Below the pieces are notes generated by a model that saw nothing but the letters and a program-made list of their open reading frames with translations, searched no databases and was not told where the DNA came from. Made by a program: the position numbers and the translations under genes. Shown piece by piece: positions 52,420 to 60,998 of a stretch of 64,000 bases of DNA. How positions within the stretch are numbered: position 1 is the first letter of the stretch; each line of letters opens with the position of its first letter. This DNA is from Pseudomonas monsensis (lineage in GTDB: Bacteria > Pseudomonadota > Gammaproteobacteria > Pseudomonadales > Pseudomonadaceae), in NCBI RefSeq assembly GCF_014268495.2, contig NZ_CP077087.1, forward strand, positions 5,654,501 to 5,718,500, in the 5' to 3' direction.

Positions 52420-52438
52420 GCATTGCATGGCGTCGGGA

Positions 52439-53980
52439 TCAGTCGACCAGTTTCGCCGCCAGTGCCTTGACCCGGCCCAGGTCACCCTTGGCCACTTTGG
52501 TCACGCCGGTGCCGTATTCCGGATCGGCCTTATAAAGGAAGGACAGAATGATGTGCTTGCTCTCGTCGTCGGTGGTGGCCAGGGAGCCGCCGAAATTGTC
52601 GATCAGGTCCTGACGCTCCTGCTTGTTGAAGGAACGGTACAGATCGCCGGCCTGCTTGAAGTTCTGCTCGCGCTGGATCTTCGCCTGCTGGGTGCTGCCC
52701 GACAGTGCCAACTGGCTGTAACGGGCGTCTCGCGGCTCTTCGCGCGGCTGCAGACGGCTCGGCTGGTAATTCACGCCAGACTGCGTTGCGCCGAAGTTCA
52801 TCGCACCATCCTGATTGCCGTTATTGACCGCAACTTTAGGGGCGTTGATCGGCAGTTGCAGCGCATTGGCACCCAGGCGATACATCTGAGTATCGGCATA
52901 AGAGAATACGCGACCTTGCAATAAGCGATCTTCCGAAGGTTCGATTCCCGGCACAACATTGGCCGGTGCCATCGCTACTTGTTCAGTTTCCTGAAACACA
53001 TTAGCCGGATTACGGTTCAACACCATTTGTCCAACTTTTCGTTCTGCAATACCCGGCCAGATCTTGGTTGCATCCAGCGGGTCAAAATCAAACTTGGACA
53101 AATCTTGTGGTTTCAGCACTTGAATGTACAAGTCCCATTTAGGGAAGTTACCTTTATTAATGTTAGTTACAAGATCGTTGGTCATATGACTGTAATCCTG
53201 ACCCTGAACTTTGCTGACTTCTTTCGGCGTGAGGTTATTGATCCCCTGCAAACTCTTCCAGTGGAACTTGACGTAATGCACTTCGCCTTTGGTATTGATC
53301 AACTTGTAGGCATGTACACCGTTACCGTCCATCTCGCGATAACTGGCCGGCGTTCCCGAATTTGAATACAGCTCGGTCAGGGTGCGCGTCGCTTCCGGTA
53401 CATGGGAGAAGAAGTCGAAACGACGCGAGTCGTCATCCAGATTGGTGCGCGGATCGGGCTTGAACGCATGCACCATGTCCGGGAATTTGATCGCATCGCG
53501 AATGAAGAACGTCGGAAAATTGTTGCCGACCAGATCCCAGTTACCATCGGCGGTATAGAACTTGGTGGCGAAACCGCGCGGATCACGCAGGGTTTCGGGG
53601 GAGTGGTTGCCGTGCACCACGGCGGAAAAACGCACGAACACCGGGGTGCTCTGGCCGGCGGCGAACACCTTGGCCTTGCTCAGGTCGCTCAGATCATTGG
53701 TCACCGTGAAGGTGCCATGGGCGCCGGTACCGCGGGCATGCACCACGCGCTCGGGGATTCGCTCGCGGTCGAACCGCTGCAGCTTCTGGATCAATTGCAC
53801 ATCCTGCAGCAGCACCGGGCCATTGGCTCCGGCGGTTTGCGAGTTCTGGTTGTCGCCCACCGCCGCACCGTTGTCCCGGGTCAGGGGCGCGGCGTGTACG
53901 GAGAAGGTCAACAGGCTGGCGGTGAGTACGCCAAGAGTACGGCGATGGGGAAATGCCCCTAAGCCAAGCGTGGGATTCAT
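52439..53980 (-). CDS. katB: Periplasmic catalase KatB
   Basis: This heme catalase removes hydrogen peroxide. The 513 residues start with a signal peptide (RRTLGVLTASLLTFSVHA). The catalytic His is in ERVVHARGTGAHG (near 72-84) and the proximal heme Tyr in RVFSYADTQMYRLG (near 367-380). Its length equals P. aeruginosa KatB. The middle of the gene (about 52880-53300) is near 40% GC, against about 60% on both sides. It precedes ankB. The katB-ankB pair is OxyR-regulated in P. aeruginosa. Confidence 0.94.
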   Translation of the reverse strand: MNPTLGLGAFPHRRTLGVLTASLLTFSVHAAPLTRDNGAAVGDNQNSQTAGANGPVLLQDVQLIQKLQRFDRERIPERVVHARGTGAHGTFTVTNDLSDLSKAKVFAAGQSTPVFVRFSAVVHGNHSPETLRDPRGFATKFYTADGNWDLVGNNFPTFFIRDAIKFPDMVHAFKPDPRTNLDDDSRRFDFFSHVPEATRTLTELYSNSGTPASYREMDGNGVHAYKLINTKGEVHYVKFHWKSLQGINNLTPKEVSKVQGQDYSHMTNDLVTNINKGNFPKWDLYIQVLKPQDLSKFDFDPLDATKIWPGIAERKVGQMVLNRNPANVFQETEQVAMAPANVVPGIEPSEDRLLQGRVFSYADTQMYRLGANALQLPINAPKVAVNNGNQDGAMNFGATQSGVNYQPSRLQPREEPRDARYSQLALSGSTQQAKIQREQNFKQAGDLYRSFNKQERQDLIDNFGGSLATTDDESKHIILSFLYKADPEYGTGVTKVAKGDLGRVKALAAKLVD

Positions 53981-54054
53981 ATCAGGTTCCTCTGGTTTTT
54001 TGGGCGCATCCAGGTGCGCCAATCAGAGGCTAGAGGGCAAAACCGGCAAACATA

Positions 54055-54112
54055 AATAGAAAGTTCGTAACTCGATGATTGAGAAATTTAGCTTCCCGAT
54101 CAGCGAGTTACG
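54055..54112 (-). promoter_or_regulatory. Inverted repeat upstream of katB (candidate OxyR region)
   Basis: CGTAACTCG (54066-54074) and CGAGTTACG (54104-54112) form a nine-base perfect inverted repeat with 29 bases between. Overlapping it, ATAG-N7-GTAA-N7-ATTG follows the spacing of OxyR sites, with nine of sixteen positions matching. It lies 75-132 bases upstream of the katB start. The regulator is inferred from the P. aeruginosa gene only. Confidence 0.3.
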
Positions 54113-54265
54113 GCGTATTTCGCGCGCGATTAGTGGCACTTTGCAAACTATTCGTCGATTAATGTGTCGATAAAAACGGGCATTGTAAGAAGGTGTTTCG
54201 CGCAGGACGCGTTTTGCTGATTTACACTGCGTACACCAAACTCATCTGTAACAAGGAAATAACCT

Positions 54266-54679
54266 ATGGGCGTGCTAAGTGAGTTCAAGGCCTTCGCGGT
54301 CAAAGGCAATGTGGTCGACATGGCCGTCGGTATCATCATCGGTGCAGCCTTCGGCAAGATTGTTTCGTCGTTTGTCGGTGACGTGATCATGCCGCCGATC
54401 GGCCTGTTGATCGGCGGGGTGGACTTCAGCGATCTCGCCATAACGCTCAAGGCCGCCGAGGGCAGCGCCCCTGCGGTCGTGATGGCCTACGGCAAATTCA
54501 TCCAGAGCATTCTCGACTTCATGATCGTCGCGTTCGCGATTTTCATGGGTGTCAAAGCCATCAATCGCCTCAAGCGCGAAGAGGCCGTGGCCCCGACGCT
54601 GCCACCGGTTCCGACCAAGGAAGAGGAATTGCTCGGCGAGATCCGCGATCTGCTCAAGGCCCAGAACAACCGGCCCTGA
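54266..54679 (+). CDS. mscL: Large-conductance mechanosensitive channel MscL
   Basis: MscL opens under membrane tension to release solutes during hypo-osmotic shock. The 137-residue protein has the N-terminal amphipathic helix (MGVLSEFKAFAVKGNVVDMAVG), TM1 (GIIIGAAFGKIVSSFVGDVIMPPIG) and TM2 (FIQSILDFMIVAFAIFMGVKAINRL), ending in a C-terminal helix (KEEELLGEIRDLLK). It is divergent from katB and convergent with fpr. Confidence 0.97.
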   Translation: MGVLSEFKAFAVKGNVVDMAVGIIIGAAFGKIVSSFVGDVIMPPIGLLIGGVDFSDLAITLKAAEGSAPAVVMAYGKFIQSILDFMIVAFAIFMGVKAINRLKREEAVAPTLPPVPTKEEELLGEIRDLLKAQNNRP

Positions 54680-54698
54680 ACCCTGCACGACAAACAGA

Positions 54699-54725
54699 CG
54701 GCGCCTTCGGGCGCCGTTTGTTTAC
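54699..54725. terminator. Bidirectional terminator between mscL and fpr
   Basis: The stem ACGGCGCC / GGCGCCGT with a TTCG loop is followed by TTGTTTA on the plus strand and preceded by an A-rich run that reads as T-rich on the minus strand. It closes mscL; its right end touches the fpr stop. Confidence 0.8.
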
Positions 54726-55498
54726 CAGTAGTTTTCCACCGCCACCTGGCCCGGCCGGCGGCTCAGGGCAAGACTCATGTTGCGCTTTTTCAACAGCGCG
54801 CGCGTGTCGTCGATCATTTGCGGATTGCCGCACAGCATAACCCGCGAATGCTCGGGCGAGATTTCCACGCCGGCTGCACGCTCCAGCTCACCGTTTTCGA
54901 TCAGCGTGGTGATGCGTCCGCTCAACGCACCCGGGTGCGCTTCACGGGTCACCGTCGGGATGAACTGCAACTTGTGCGCGTACTCGCTGAGGTAATCGCG
55001 CTGCGCCAGTTCGGCCAGCAATGGCTGGTAGGCCAGTTCCCGTGCCTCGCGCACGCTGTACACCAGAATAATGCGCTCGAATTTCTCCCAGACCTCGAAG
55101 TCCTGCAGGATCGACAGAAACGGCGCCACGCCTGTGCCAGTGGCCAACAGCCACAAATCCCGCCCGTCGCTGAAACGATCCAGGGTCAGATAACCGAATG
55201 CCTGACGGTCGACCAGCAACGTGTCCCCCACCTGCAAGCGGCTCAGTTCGCTGGTGAACTCGCCACCCGGGACCACAATGGAAAAGAACTCGAGAAACTC
55301 GTCGAACGGTGACGACACCATCGAATAAGCACGCCAGACGATGCTGCCGTCAGCCTTGTTCACCCCCAGCCTGGCGAACTGCCCCGCCCGAAAGCGAAAG
55401 CCTGCATCGCGGCTGGTACGCAAGGTGAACAGGCTTGGGGTCAAGGGCCGTACATCAAGCAGGGTCTGTTTGGTGTATTTCTCTGCAGTGGCGGTCAT
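54722..55498 (-). CDS. fpr: Ferredoxin/flavodoxin-NADP+ reductase
   Basis: The 258-residue FAD enzyme transfers electrons between NADPH and ferredoxin or flavodoxin. It shows the FAD motif RAYSMVSSP (near 51-59), the NADP-binding GTGVAPFLSIL (near 115) and the C-terminal VAVENYW with a terminal Trp, typical of the subclass I bacterial FNRs of Pseudomonas. ATG 55498 (MTATAEKYTKQTLLDV) was chosen. In P. aeruginosa a similar gene also follows mscL. Confidence 0.88.
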   Translation of the reverse strand: MTATAEKYTKQTLLDVRPLTPSLFTLRTSRDAGFRFRAGQFARLGVNKADGSIVWRAYSMVSSPFDEFLEFFSIVVPGGEFTSELSRLQVGDTLLVDRQAFGYLTLDRFSDGRDLWLLATGTGVAPFLSILQDFEVWEKFERIILVYSVREARELAYQPLLAELAQRDYLSEYAHKLQFIPTVTREAHPGALSGRITTLIENGELERAAGVEISPEHSRVMLCGNPQMIDDTRALLKKRNMSLALSRRPGQVAVENYW

Positions 55499-55821
55499 GG
55501 GGCGCTCCATTGAACGATTGCCGCCAGTGTCCCGCAAAACCGCCGGTCTAAACACCGATGATTGCTAATGGTATTCGCCAGTGCACCCACATTAGAAATA
55601 ATTAAAATTATTTGGACGGTTCGCAGCGGAGCGATAACGACACCCTTAAGATGACGATTTAAATATCAGAACTCATCCGTCGCTAAGAACGCTTAATGAA
55701 TACTTTTTCACTTTCAAGACCAAAATAATTTATTACCTGCCGTAAGAAACGTCCTACACTCCGGAGCGTGCCGGATTTTTGGATCCATTCGCACCCCCGC
55801 TACAATCATGGAGAACTTGTA
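55499..55821. other. 323-base AT-rich gap between fpr and the LuxR-type gene
   Basis: Divergent control region, clearly richer in A+T than the window average. It holds an 18-base palindrome at 55596-55613 and AT-rich promoter-like stretches near 55660 and 55720. I see no lux box that I trust and no ORF. Confidence 0.6.
55596..55613. promoter_or_regulatory. AT-only inverted repeat
   Basis: Arms AAATAATT and AATTATTT are separated by AA, giving an 18-base site of A and T only, 98 bases upstream of the fpr start and 209 upstream of the LuxR gene. It could be an operator or a nucleoid-protein site. Confidence 0.35.
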
Positions 55822-56535
55822 ATGGAAACGTGGAAGGAGTCGCAGTTAAAGCAACTGACTTTCGCAAAGGAAATAGATACGGCCTATCCCATCTTGCTGA
55901 GATTCGCCGAAAACCTCGGGTTTAACTTCTGTGCAGTTTCAGTTACTTCGCCCCAACGGGAAATGCATCTTAATCCTTTGCAAATCAACAACTACCCTCA
56001 AGAATGGAACCTGCAATATGAATTGAACGAATACAAGAAAATCGACCCGGTAATAGCACACTGCAATCATTCAATGATGCCCATCGTCTGGGATAAAGCG
56101 GTATATAAAGACACCCCGGAGTTGTGGGGTGCGCTGCAGCAATATGGCCTGCAACATGGTTGGTCTCAAGCGTTTCACCACGAGGAGAGTGGCTTGTGCA
56201 GCATACTCAGCCTGGCCCGAAAGCATTGCCCGATCAGCCCGCTCGAGCTGTATGAGCATTTTGGCTACATGTTCTATGCCACCAGCCACCTGAGTGAGTT
56301 GTTCGCTCGGACACTCCCCACACGGCCCGCCAAACCTAGCCAACCGCGCCTGTCCCCACGGGAACTGGAGGTTCTGCAATTATCCGCCGGTGGCAAAACG
56401 GCCTATGAGATTTCGAAAATCCTCAGCCTGAGCGAGCGCACGGTGAACTATCACGTGCAAAACGTGATCGAGAAACTCCATGTCTGCAACAAAATTTCTG
56501 CCGTCATAGCGGCCGCCAGAGCCGGCATCATCTAG
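55822..56535 (+). CDS. LuxR-type quorum-sensing regulator (solo)
   Basis: The 237-residue protein has an N-terminal autoinducer-binding domain and a C-terminal LuxR helix-turn-helix (LSPRELEVLQLSAGGKTAYEIS, then LSLSERTVNYHVQNVIEKLH, from about 177). The residues conserved in acyl-homoserine-lactone receptors are all present: Trp62, Tyr66, Asp75-Pro76, Trp90 and Gly124. No luxI synthase lies in the window. Codons are AT-richer than the neighbours (roughly 37-50% GC over 55840-56040), suggesting acquisition. GGAGA precedes the ATG at 55822. Confidence 0.88.
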   Translation: METWKESQLKQLTFAKEIDTAYPILLRFAENLGFNFCAVSVTSPQREMHLNPLQINNYPQEWNLQYELNEYKKIDPVIAHCNHSMMPIVWDKAVYKDTPELWGALQQYGLQHGWSQAFHHEESGLCSILSLARKHCPISPLELYEHFGYMFYATSHLSELFARTLPTRPAKPSQPRLSPRELEVLQLSAGGKTAYEISKILSLSERTVNYHVQNVIEKLHVCNKISAVIAAARAGII

Positions 56536-56709
56536 ACCCGACGCCTTGCACCAAAATTAAAACCTGCGAGTATTTCCAGAGAAAAAAACGTACCATTTGT
56601 GACCTTTCCGAGTGATAAGGCGAGCTGTTCGCACTGCAGTTCACTCGGTCGGTTCCGCCGCACGGTACAGGCAGCGGGACATCCCCCGATTACCCTGAGT
56701 CCCCGCCCC

Positions 56710-57834
56710 ATGCCTTTGCTCGATACGCCTTTCGCCCAAGTCGACCTGATCCGCCAGCCCGAACAGCAGAACGAACCGCTGCAAGCCTTCGATGCCGCCG
56801 ACGAATACCTGCTCAATCATCTGGCTGCGCAGCAGCCGACGGCCGACACCCGGGTACTGGTGCTCAATGACAGTTTCGGTGCGCTGGCGGCCAGCCTGCT
56901 GGGCAACGTCGATGTGGTCAGCAGCGGCGATTCGTTTCTGGGCTTTCAGGGACTGGAGAAGAATCTGCTGCGCAATGGCCAGGCGTTCGACGCCATTCGC
57001 GGCATCCCGGCGAGTGAACCGCTGGTCGGGCCGTTTGATCGCGTGCTGATCCGCGTACCGAAAACCCTGGCACTGCTCGAAGAACAATTGATCCGCCTGC
57101 AAGGACAACTGGCGCCGGGTGCGCAGGTTATTGCTGCGGCGATGGTCAAGCACTTGCCACGCGCCGCTGGCGATCTGCTGGAACGCTACATCGGTCCGGT
57201 GCAAGCCTCACTGGCAGTGAAAAAGGCTCGCCTGCTGATCGCGACGCCAGAAGCGAAAGTCCCGGCGAGCTCGCCCTACCCGTCGCGCTACCGCCTCGAG
57301 GAACCGGCGATCGAATTGCTCAACCACGCCAACGTATTCTGCCGCGAAGGTCTCGACATCGGCACCCGCGCCTTCCTACCGCATCTGCCCAAGAACCTCG
57401 GCAGCGCGCAAGTCGCCGACCTGGGCTGCGGTAACGGTGTGCTGGCAATTGCCAGCGCCCTGCAAAACCCCGAGGCACATTACACGTTGGTCGATGAATC
57501 GTTCATGGCAGTGCAATCAGCCGCGGAAAACTGGCATGCGGCCCTCGGCGATCGCGACGTGACCGTCCGGGCCGGTGATGGCCTGGCCGGGCAAGCGGCG
57601 CAATCGCTGGACGTGGTGCTGTGCAACCCACCGTTCCATCAGCAGCAGGTGGTCGGCGATTTCCTCGCCTGGCGCATGTTCCAGCAGGCCCGCGAGGCGC
57701 TGGTGGTCGGCGGAGCGCTGTACATCGTCGGCAATCGTCACCTGGGTTATCACAGCAAACTGGCGCGGCTGTTCCGCGGCGTCGAGCAAGTCGCGGCTAC
57801 GCCGAAATTCGTCATCCTCAAAGCACGCAAATAA
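56710..57834 (+). CDS. rlmG: 23S rRNA (guanine-N2)-methyltransferase RlmG
   Basis: RlmG methylates G1835 of 23S rRNA. The 374 residues comprise an N-terminal degenerate methyltransferase half and a C-terminal catalytic half with the SAM motif VADLGCGNGVLAIASAL (near 236) and the NPPF motif in VVLCNPPFHQ (near 307). ATG 56710 (MPLLDTPFAQVDL) was chosen over the longer frame from 56599, which lacks similarity. It is convergent with the cio operon. Confidence 0.93.
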   Translation: MPLLDTPFAQVDLIRQPEQQNEPLQAFDAADEYLLNHLAAQQPTADTRVLVLNDSFGALAASLLGNVDVVSSGDSFLGFQGLEKNLLRNGQAFDAIRGIPASEPLVGPFDRVLIRVPKTLALLEEQLIRLQGQLAPGAQVIAAAMVKHLPRAAGDLLERYIGPVQASLAVKKARLLIATPEAKVPASSPYPSRYRLEEPAIELLNHANVFCREGLDIGTRAFLPHLPKNLGSAQVADLGCGNGVLAIASALQNPEAHYTLVDESFMAVQSAAENWHAALGDRDVTVRAGDGLAGQAAQSLDVVLCNPPFHQQQVVGDFLAWRMFQQAREALVVGGALYIVGNRHLGYHSKLARLFRGVEQVAATPKFVILKARK

Positions 57835-57848
57835 ACCCGAGGCAAAAA

Positions 57849-57872
57849 AAACCCTCCAGATGGAGGGTTTCA
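57849..57872. terminator. Terminator shared by rlmG and the cio operon
   Basis: The stem ACCCTCCA / TGGAGGGT (loop GA) has an A run on the left and TTTC on the right. On the minus strand it ends in eight T, so it works best for cioA-cioB-DUF2474. Confidence 0.85.
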
Positions 57873-57905
57873 AATCCGTACCCGAAGGCGCCGGGACGGA
57901 GTGCT

Positions 57906-58073
57906 TCAGTGCGTCGTCAGGCCTGCTGCGTTCATGAACATGCGCATCAGGCTGGCGGCGATAAACAGCACGCCCACACTGCCGAGCCAGATCAGGGCCA
58001 GCCAGCCGAGCCGCTGCCACAGCGGTTTTTTTTCGGCTTGTTCAATGTCGTGCAGCGAATGTTTGCCGGTCAT
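57906..58073 (-). CDS. DUF2474 small membrane protein of the cio operon
   Basis: This 55-residue protein begins MTGKHSLHDIEQAEKKPLWQ, then has one membrane helix (LGWLALIWLGSVGVLFIAAS) and a short tail ending LTTH. It lies 71 bases after cioB on the same strand. The length, the single helix and the position after cydAB-type genes fit DUF2474, which I take to be an accessory subunit of cyanide-insensitive oxidases, comparable to CydX. The gap to cioB contains a REP-like half site. Confidence 0.8.
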   Translation of the reverse strand: MTGKHSLHDIEQAEKKPLWQRLGWLALIWLGSVGVLFIAASLMRMFMNAAGLTTH

Positions 58074-58144
58074 TGTTGCGATCCTCAGTCAGGTCGATGG
58101 CGCCAGTGACGACGCCATCGCGGGCAAGCCAGATTCCACAGGTG

Positions 58145-59152
58145 CTAGTGATAGCCGTCTTCATGGGTGACCTTGCCGCGGAACACGTAGTAGCTCCAGA
58201 AGGTGTAACCCAGGATGAACGGGATGATGAACAGCGTGCCTACCAGCATGAAGCCCTGGCTTTGCGGCGGTGCGGCGGCGTCCCAGATCGAGATCGACGG
58301 CGGCACGATGTTCGGCCACAGGCTGATGCCCAGACCGCTGTAGCCGAGGAAGATCAGCACCAGGGTCAGCAGGAACGGCATGTAGTTGGCGTTGCGCGCC
58401 ACGGCACGGATCAGCCCGTACATTGTCACCAACACCAGAATCGGCACCGGCATGAACCAGAACAGGTTCGGCATGCTGAACCAGCGCGTGGCGATTTCCG
58501 GATGGGCCAGCGGCGTCCAGAGGCTGACGACACCGATCACCGCCAGCAGCACGAAGGCCAGCGGGCGCGCCAGATCGTGCATCTGTTCCTGCAACTTGCC
58601 CTCGGTTTTCATGATCAGCCAGGTGCAGCCGAGCAAGGCGTACGCCACCACCAGCGCGGCGCCGCAGAACAGCGTGAACGGTGTCAGCCAGTCCAGTGAA
58701 CCGCCGGCGAACTGGCGATTGACCACCGGCAAGCCATCAATGAACGCCCCCAGCGCCACACCCTGAAAGAACGTCGCCGCCACCGAGCCGCCGATAAAGG
58801 CCTTGTCCCACAGATGCCGTTTGTCGTCCTTGGCCTTGAAGCGGAACTCGAAGGCCACACCGCGGAAAATCAGGCCGATCAGCATGAAGATCAGCGGCAG
58901 ATAAAGTGCCGACAACACCACCGAATAAGCCAGCGGGAACGCACCGAACAGCGCCGCGCCGCCCAGCACCAGCCAGGTCTCGTTACCGTCCCAGACCGGG
59001 GCGACGGTGTTCATCATCACGTCACGATCAGTCTTGCCCGGGATGAACGGGAAGAGAATGCCGATCCCCAGGTCGAAGCCGTCCATGACCACGTACATCA
59101 TGATGCCGAAGATGATGATCACGGCCCAGATCAGCGGAAGATCAATACCCAT
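58145..59152 (-). CDS. cioB: Cyanide-insensitive terminal oxidase subunit II (CydB type)
   Basis: This 335-residue membrane protein has about eight helices. It is the second subunit of a bd-type quinol oxidase. The N terminus MGIDLPLIWAVIIIFGIMMYVVMDGFDLGIGIL carries the typical DGFDLG motif, and GNETWLVLGGAALFGAFP follows near 55. It starts 3 bases after the cioA stop. The length matches P. aeruginosa CioB. Confidence 0.94.
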   Translation of the reverse strand: MGIDLPLIWAVIIIFGIMMYVVMDGFDLGIGILFPFIPGKTDRDVMMNTVAPVWDGNETWLVLGGAALFGAFPLAYSVVLSALYLPLIFMLIGLIFRGVAFEFRFKAKDDKRHLWDKAFIGGSVAATFFQGVALGAFIDGLPVVNRQFAGGSLDWLTPFTLFCGAALVVAYALLGCTWLIMKTEGKLQEQMHDLARPLAFVLLAVIGVVSLWTPLAHPEIATRWFSMPNLFWFMPVPILVLVTMYGLIRAVARNANYMPFLLTLVLIFLGYSGLGISLWPNIVPPSISIWDAAAPPQSQGFMLVGTLFIIPFILGYTFWSYYVFRGKVTHEDGYH

Positions 59153-59155
59153 GAG

Positions 59156-60598
59156 TCAAATCTCCTTTTCCAGGCTGCGCGCCTGGTCAGCGTCGGTGCC
59201 TTCATCATCAGCCGCAGACAACGGCCGCGCCGGTGTGCGTTTCTGGCCAGGACCACCGTCGTTGGTTTCCTTGCCTTCGTCGGTTTTCGGCCCTTTGCGC
59301 ACCAGGCGCATCATGTAGCCAAGCCCTGCACCGAACAGCGCGAAGTAGACCAGCACGAACATGATCAGGGTGATGCTCATCTGCATGAAGCTGTGATTCG
59401 ACGAAGCGTCCGCCGTACGCATCAGGCCGTAGACCACCCACGGCTGGCGGCCGATCTCGGTGGTGAACCAGCCCGCCAGGATCGCGATCAGACCGGAAGG
59501 CCCCATCCACAACGCCAGGTACAGGAACGGCCGCGAGGTGTAGAGCGTGTCGCGTTTGCGTAGCCACAGACTCCACAGACCGGTGAAGATCATCAGGAAA
59601 CCGAGGCCGACCATGATCCGGAACGACCAGAACACGATGGTCGAGTTGGGCCGGTCCTCAGGCGGGAACTCCTTGAGTGCCGGCACCTGTTTGTCCAGCG
59701 AGTGGGTCAGGATCAGGCTGCCGAGGTAGGGGATTTCCACGGCAAATTTGGTCTTCTCTTCTTTCATGTCCGGCCAGCCGAACAGAATCAGGGGTGTCGC
59801 TTCGTCGCCTTTGTTTTCCCAGTGACCTTCAATCGCGGCGATTTTCGCCGGCTGATGCTCAAGAGTGTTGAGGCCGTGGAAGTCACCGATGACCGCCTGG
59901 ATCGGTGCAACGATCAACGCCATCCACATCGCCATCGACAGCATGGTGCGGATTGCCGGATTGTCCTTGCCGCGCAGCAGGTGCCAGGCCGCCGACGAGC
60001 CCACGAAGAACGCCGTGGCAACAAACGCTGCGGTTGCCATGTGCATCAGGCGATAGGGGAACGACGGGTTGAAGATGATGGCCAGCCAGTCGGTGGGAAT
60101 CACCTGGCCGTTGACGATCTCGAAGCCCTGCGGGGTCTGCATCCAGCTGTTGGAGGCCAGAATCCAGAAGGTCGAGATCAGCGTGCCGATCGCCACCATC
60201 ACGGTGGAGAAGAAGTGCAGACCGCGCCCGACCTTGTTCCAGCCGAACAGCATCACGCCGAGGAAACCGGCCTCGAGGAAGAAGGCTGTGAGCACTTCAT
60301 AAGTCAGCAAGGGCCCGGTGACGGAACCGGCAAAGTCCGAGAAACGACTCCAGTTGGTGCCGAACTGGTAAGCCATGACCAACCCGGACACCACCCCCAT
60401 GCCGAAGTTGACGGCAAAGATTTTCGACCAGAAATGGTAGAGATCACGGTAGGTGTCGTTGTGGGTTTTCAGCCACAGGCCTTCGAGCACCGCAAGGTAA
60501 CTCGCCAGGCCAATGGTGATGGCCGGGAACAGGATGTGGAACGAGATGGTGAACGCGAACTGAATTCGGGCGAGATCGAGTGCCTCTAAACCGAACAT
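59156..60598 (-). CDS. cioA: Cyanide-insensitive terminal oxidase subunit I (CydA type)
   Basis: CioA oxidises ubiquinol and reduces oxygen without pumping protons. The 480-residue protein has heme-ligand regions (FHILFPAITIG near 19, RLMHMATAAF near 185) and a short quinol loop, as in CioA rather than long-loop E. coli CydA. The hydrophilic C-terminal tail (GKETNDGGPGQKRTPARP) is typical. ATG 60598 (MFGLEALDLARIQFAF) was chosen. The ANR box 165 bases upstream and the cioB neighbour support the call. Confidence 0.93.
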   Translation of the reverse strand: MFGLEALDLARIQFAFTISFHILFPAITIGLASYLAVLEGLWLKTHNDTYRDLYHFWSKIFAVNFGMGVVSGLVMAYQFGTNWSRFSDFAGSVTGPLLTYEVLTAFFLEAGFLGVMLFGWNKVGRGLHFFSTVMVAIGTLISTFWILASNSWMQTPQGFEIVNGQVIPTDWLAIIFNPSFPYRLMHMATAAFVATAFFVGSSAAWHLLRGKDNPAIRTMLSMAMWMALIVAPIQAVIGDFHGLNTLEHQPAKIAAIEGHWENKGDEATPLILFGWPDMKEEKTKFAVEIPYLGSLILTHSLDKQVPALKEFPPEDRPNSTIVFWSFRIMVGLGFLMIFTGLWSLWLRKRDTLYTSRPFLYLALWMGPSGLIAILAGWFTTEIGRQPWVVYGLMRTADASSNHSFMQMSITLIMFVLVYFALFGAGLGYMMRLVRKGPKTDEGKETNDGGPGQKRTPARPLSAADDEGTDADQARSLEKEI

Positions 60599-60762
60599 AA
60601 GTCTTCCTCTGTCAGGTAATACCGGCGTCGGGGCTTTTGGCCCTTGCACCTACTGCCCCCACGGATATGGAGTGCGGCGAATTCTGATTCGTTCTTTTTT
60701 AACAACCATCGCAACGCAGGGAGTCTGGCCAACAGGCCACCGGATCAATTCCGTCTGGGGTC

Positions 60763-60776
60763 TTGATCTGGATCAA
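60763..60776 (-). promoter_or_regulatory. ANR/FNR box upstream of cioA
   Basis: TTGAT-CTGG-ATCAA is a perfect match to the FNR-family consensus TTGAT-N4-ATCAA. It is centred about 171 bases upstream of the cioA start. In P. aeruginosa ANR represses cioAB under low oxygen; the same is inferred here. Confidence 0.8.
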
Positions 60777-60895
60777 GCAACGTTAAAAGAGTAGTCCCAT
60801 TTTTGCCGATGAACTGCGTGGTCGTTTGCCGCGTGACAAGTTGCCTCAGCACCACGGCAATGCTCTCGAACAGATTCTTCAGAGAGACAGAAGTC

Positions 60896-60998
60896 CTGTG
60901 GCGAGGGGATTTATCCCCGCTCGGCTGCGCAGCAGTCGTAAACAGATGCGTGCGCGGCGGCAGCGCAGCCCAACGGGGATAAATCCCCTCGCCACAGG
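60896..60998. repeat. REP doublet, second family (GGGATTTATCCCC type)
   Basis: Inverted arms cctgtggcgaggggatttat and its inverse lie at 60896-60919 and 60975-60998; the inner parts GGCTGCGC and GCGCAGCC also pair. The same element is at 31031, with TTTATC for TTCATC. Confidence 0.85.

Noticed and set aside
58095..58142. REP-like half site between cioB and the DUF2474 gene
   Set aside because: Only one arm is clear (GCCATCGCGGGCAAGCC), so it is noted but not listed as a repeat.
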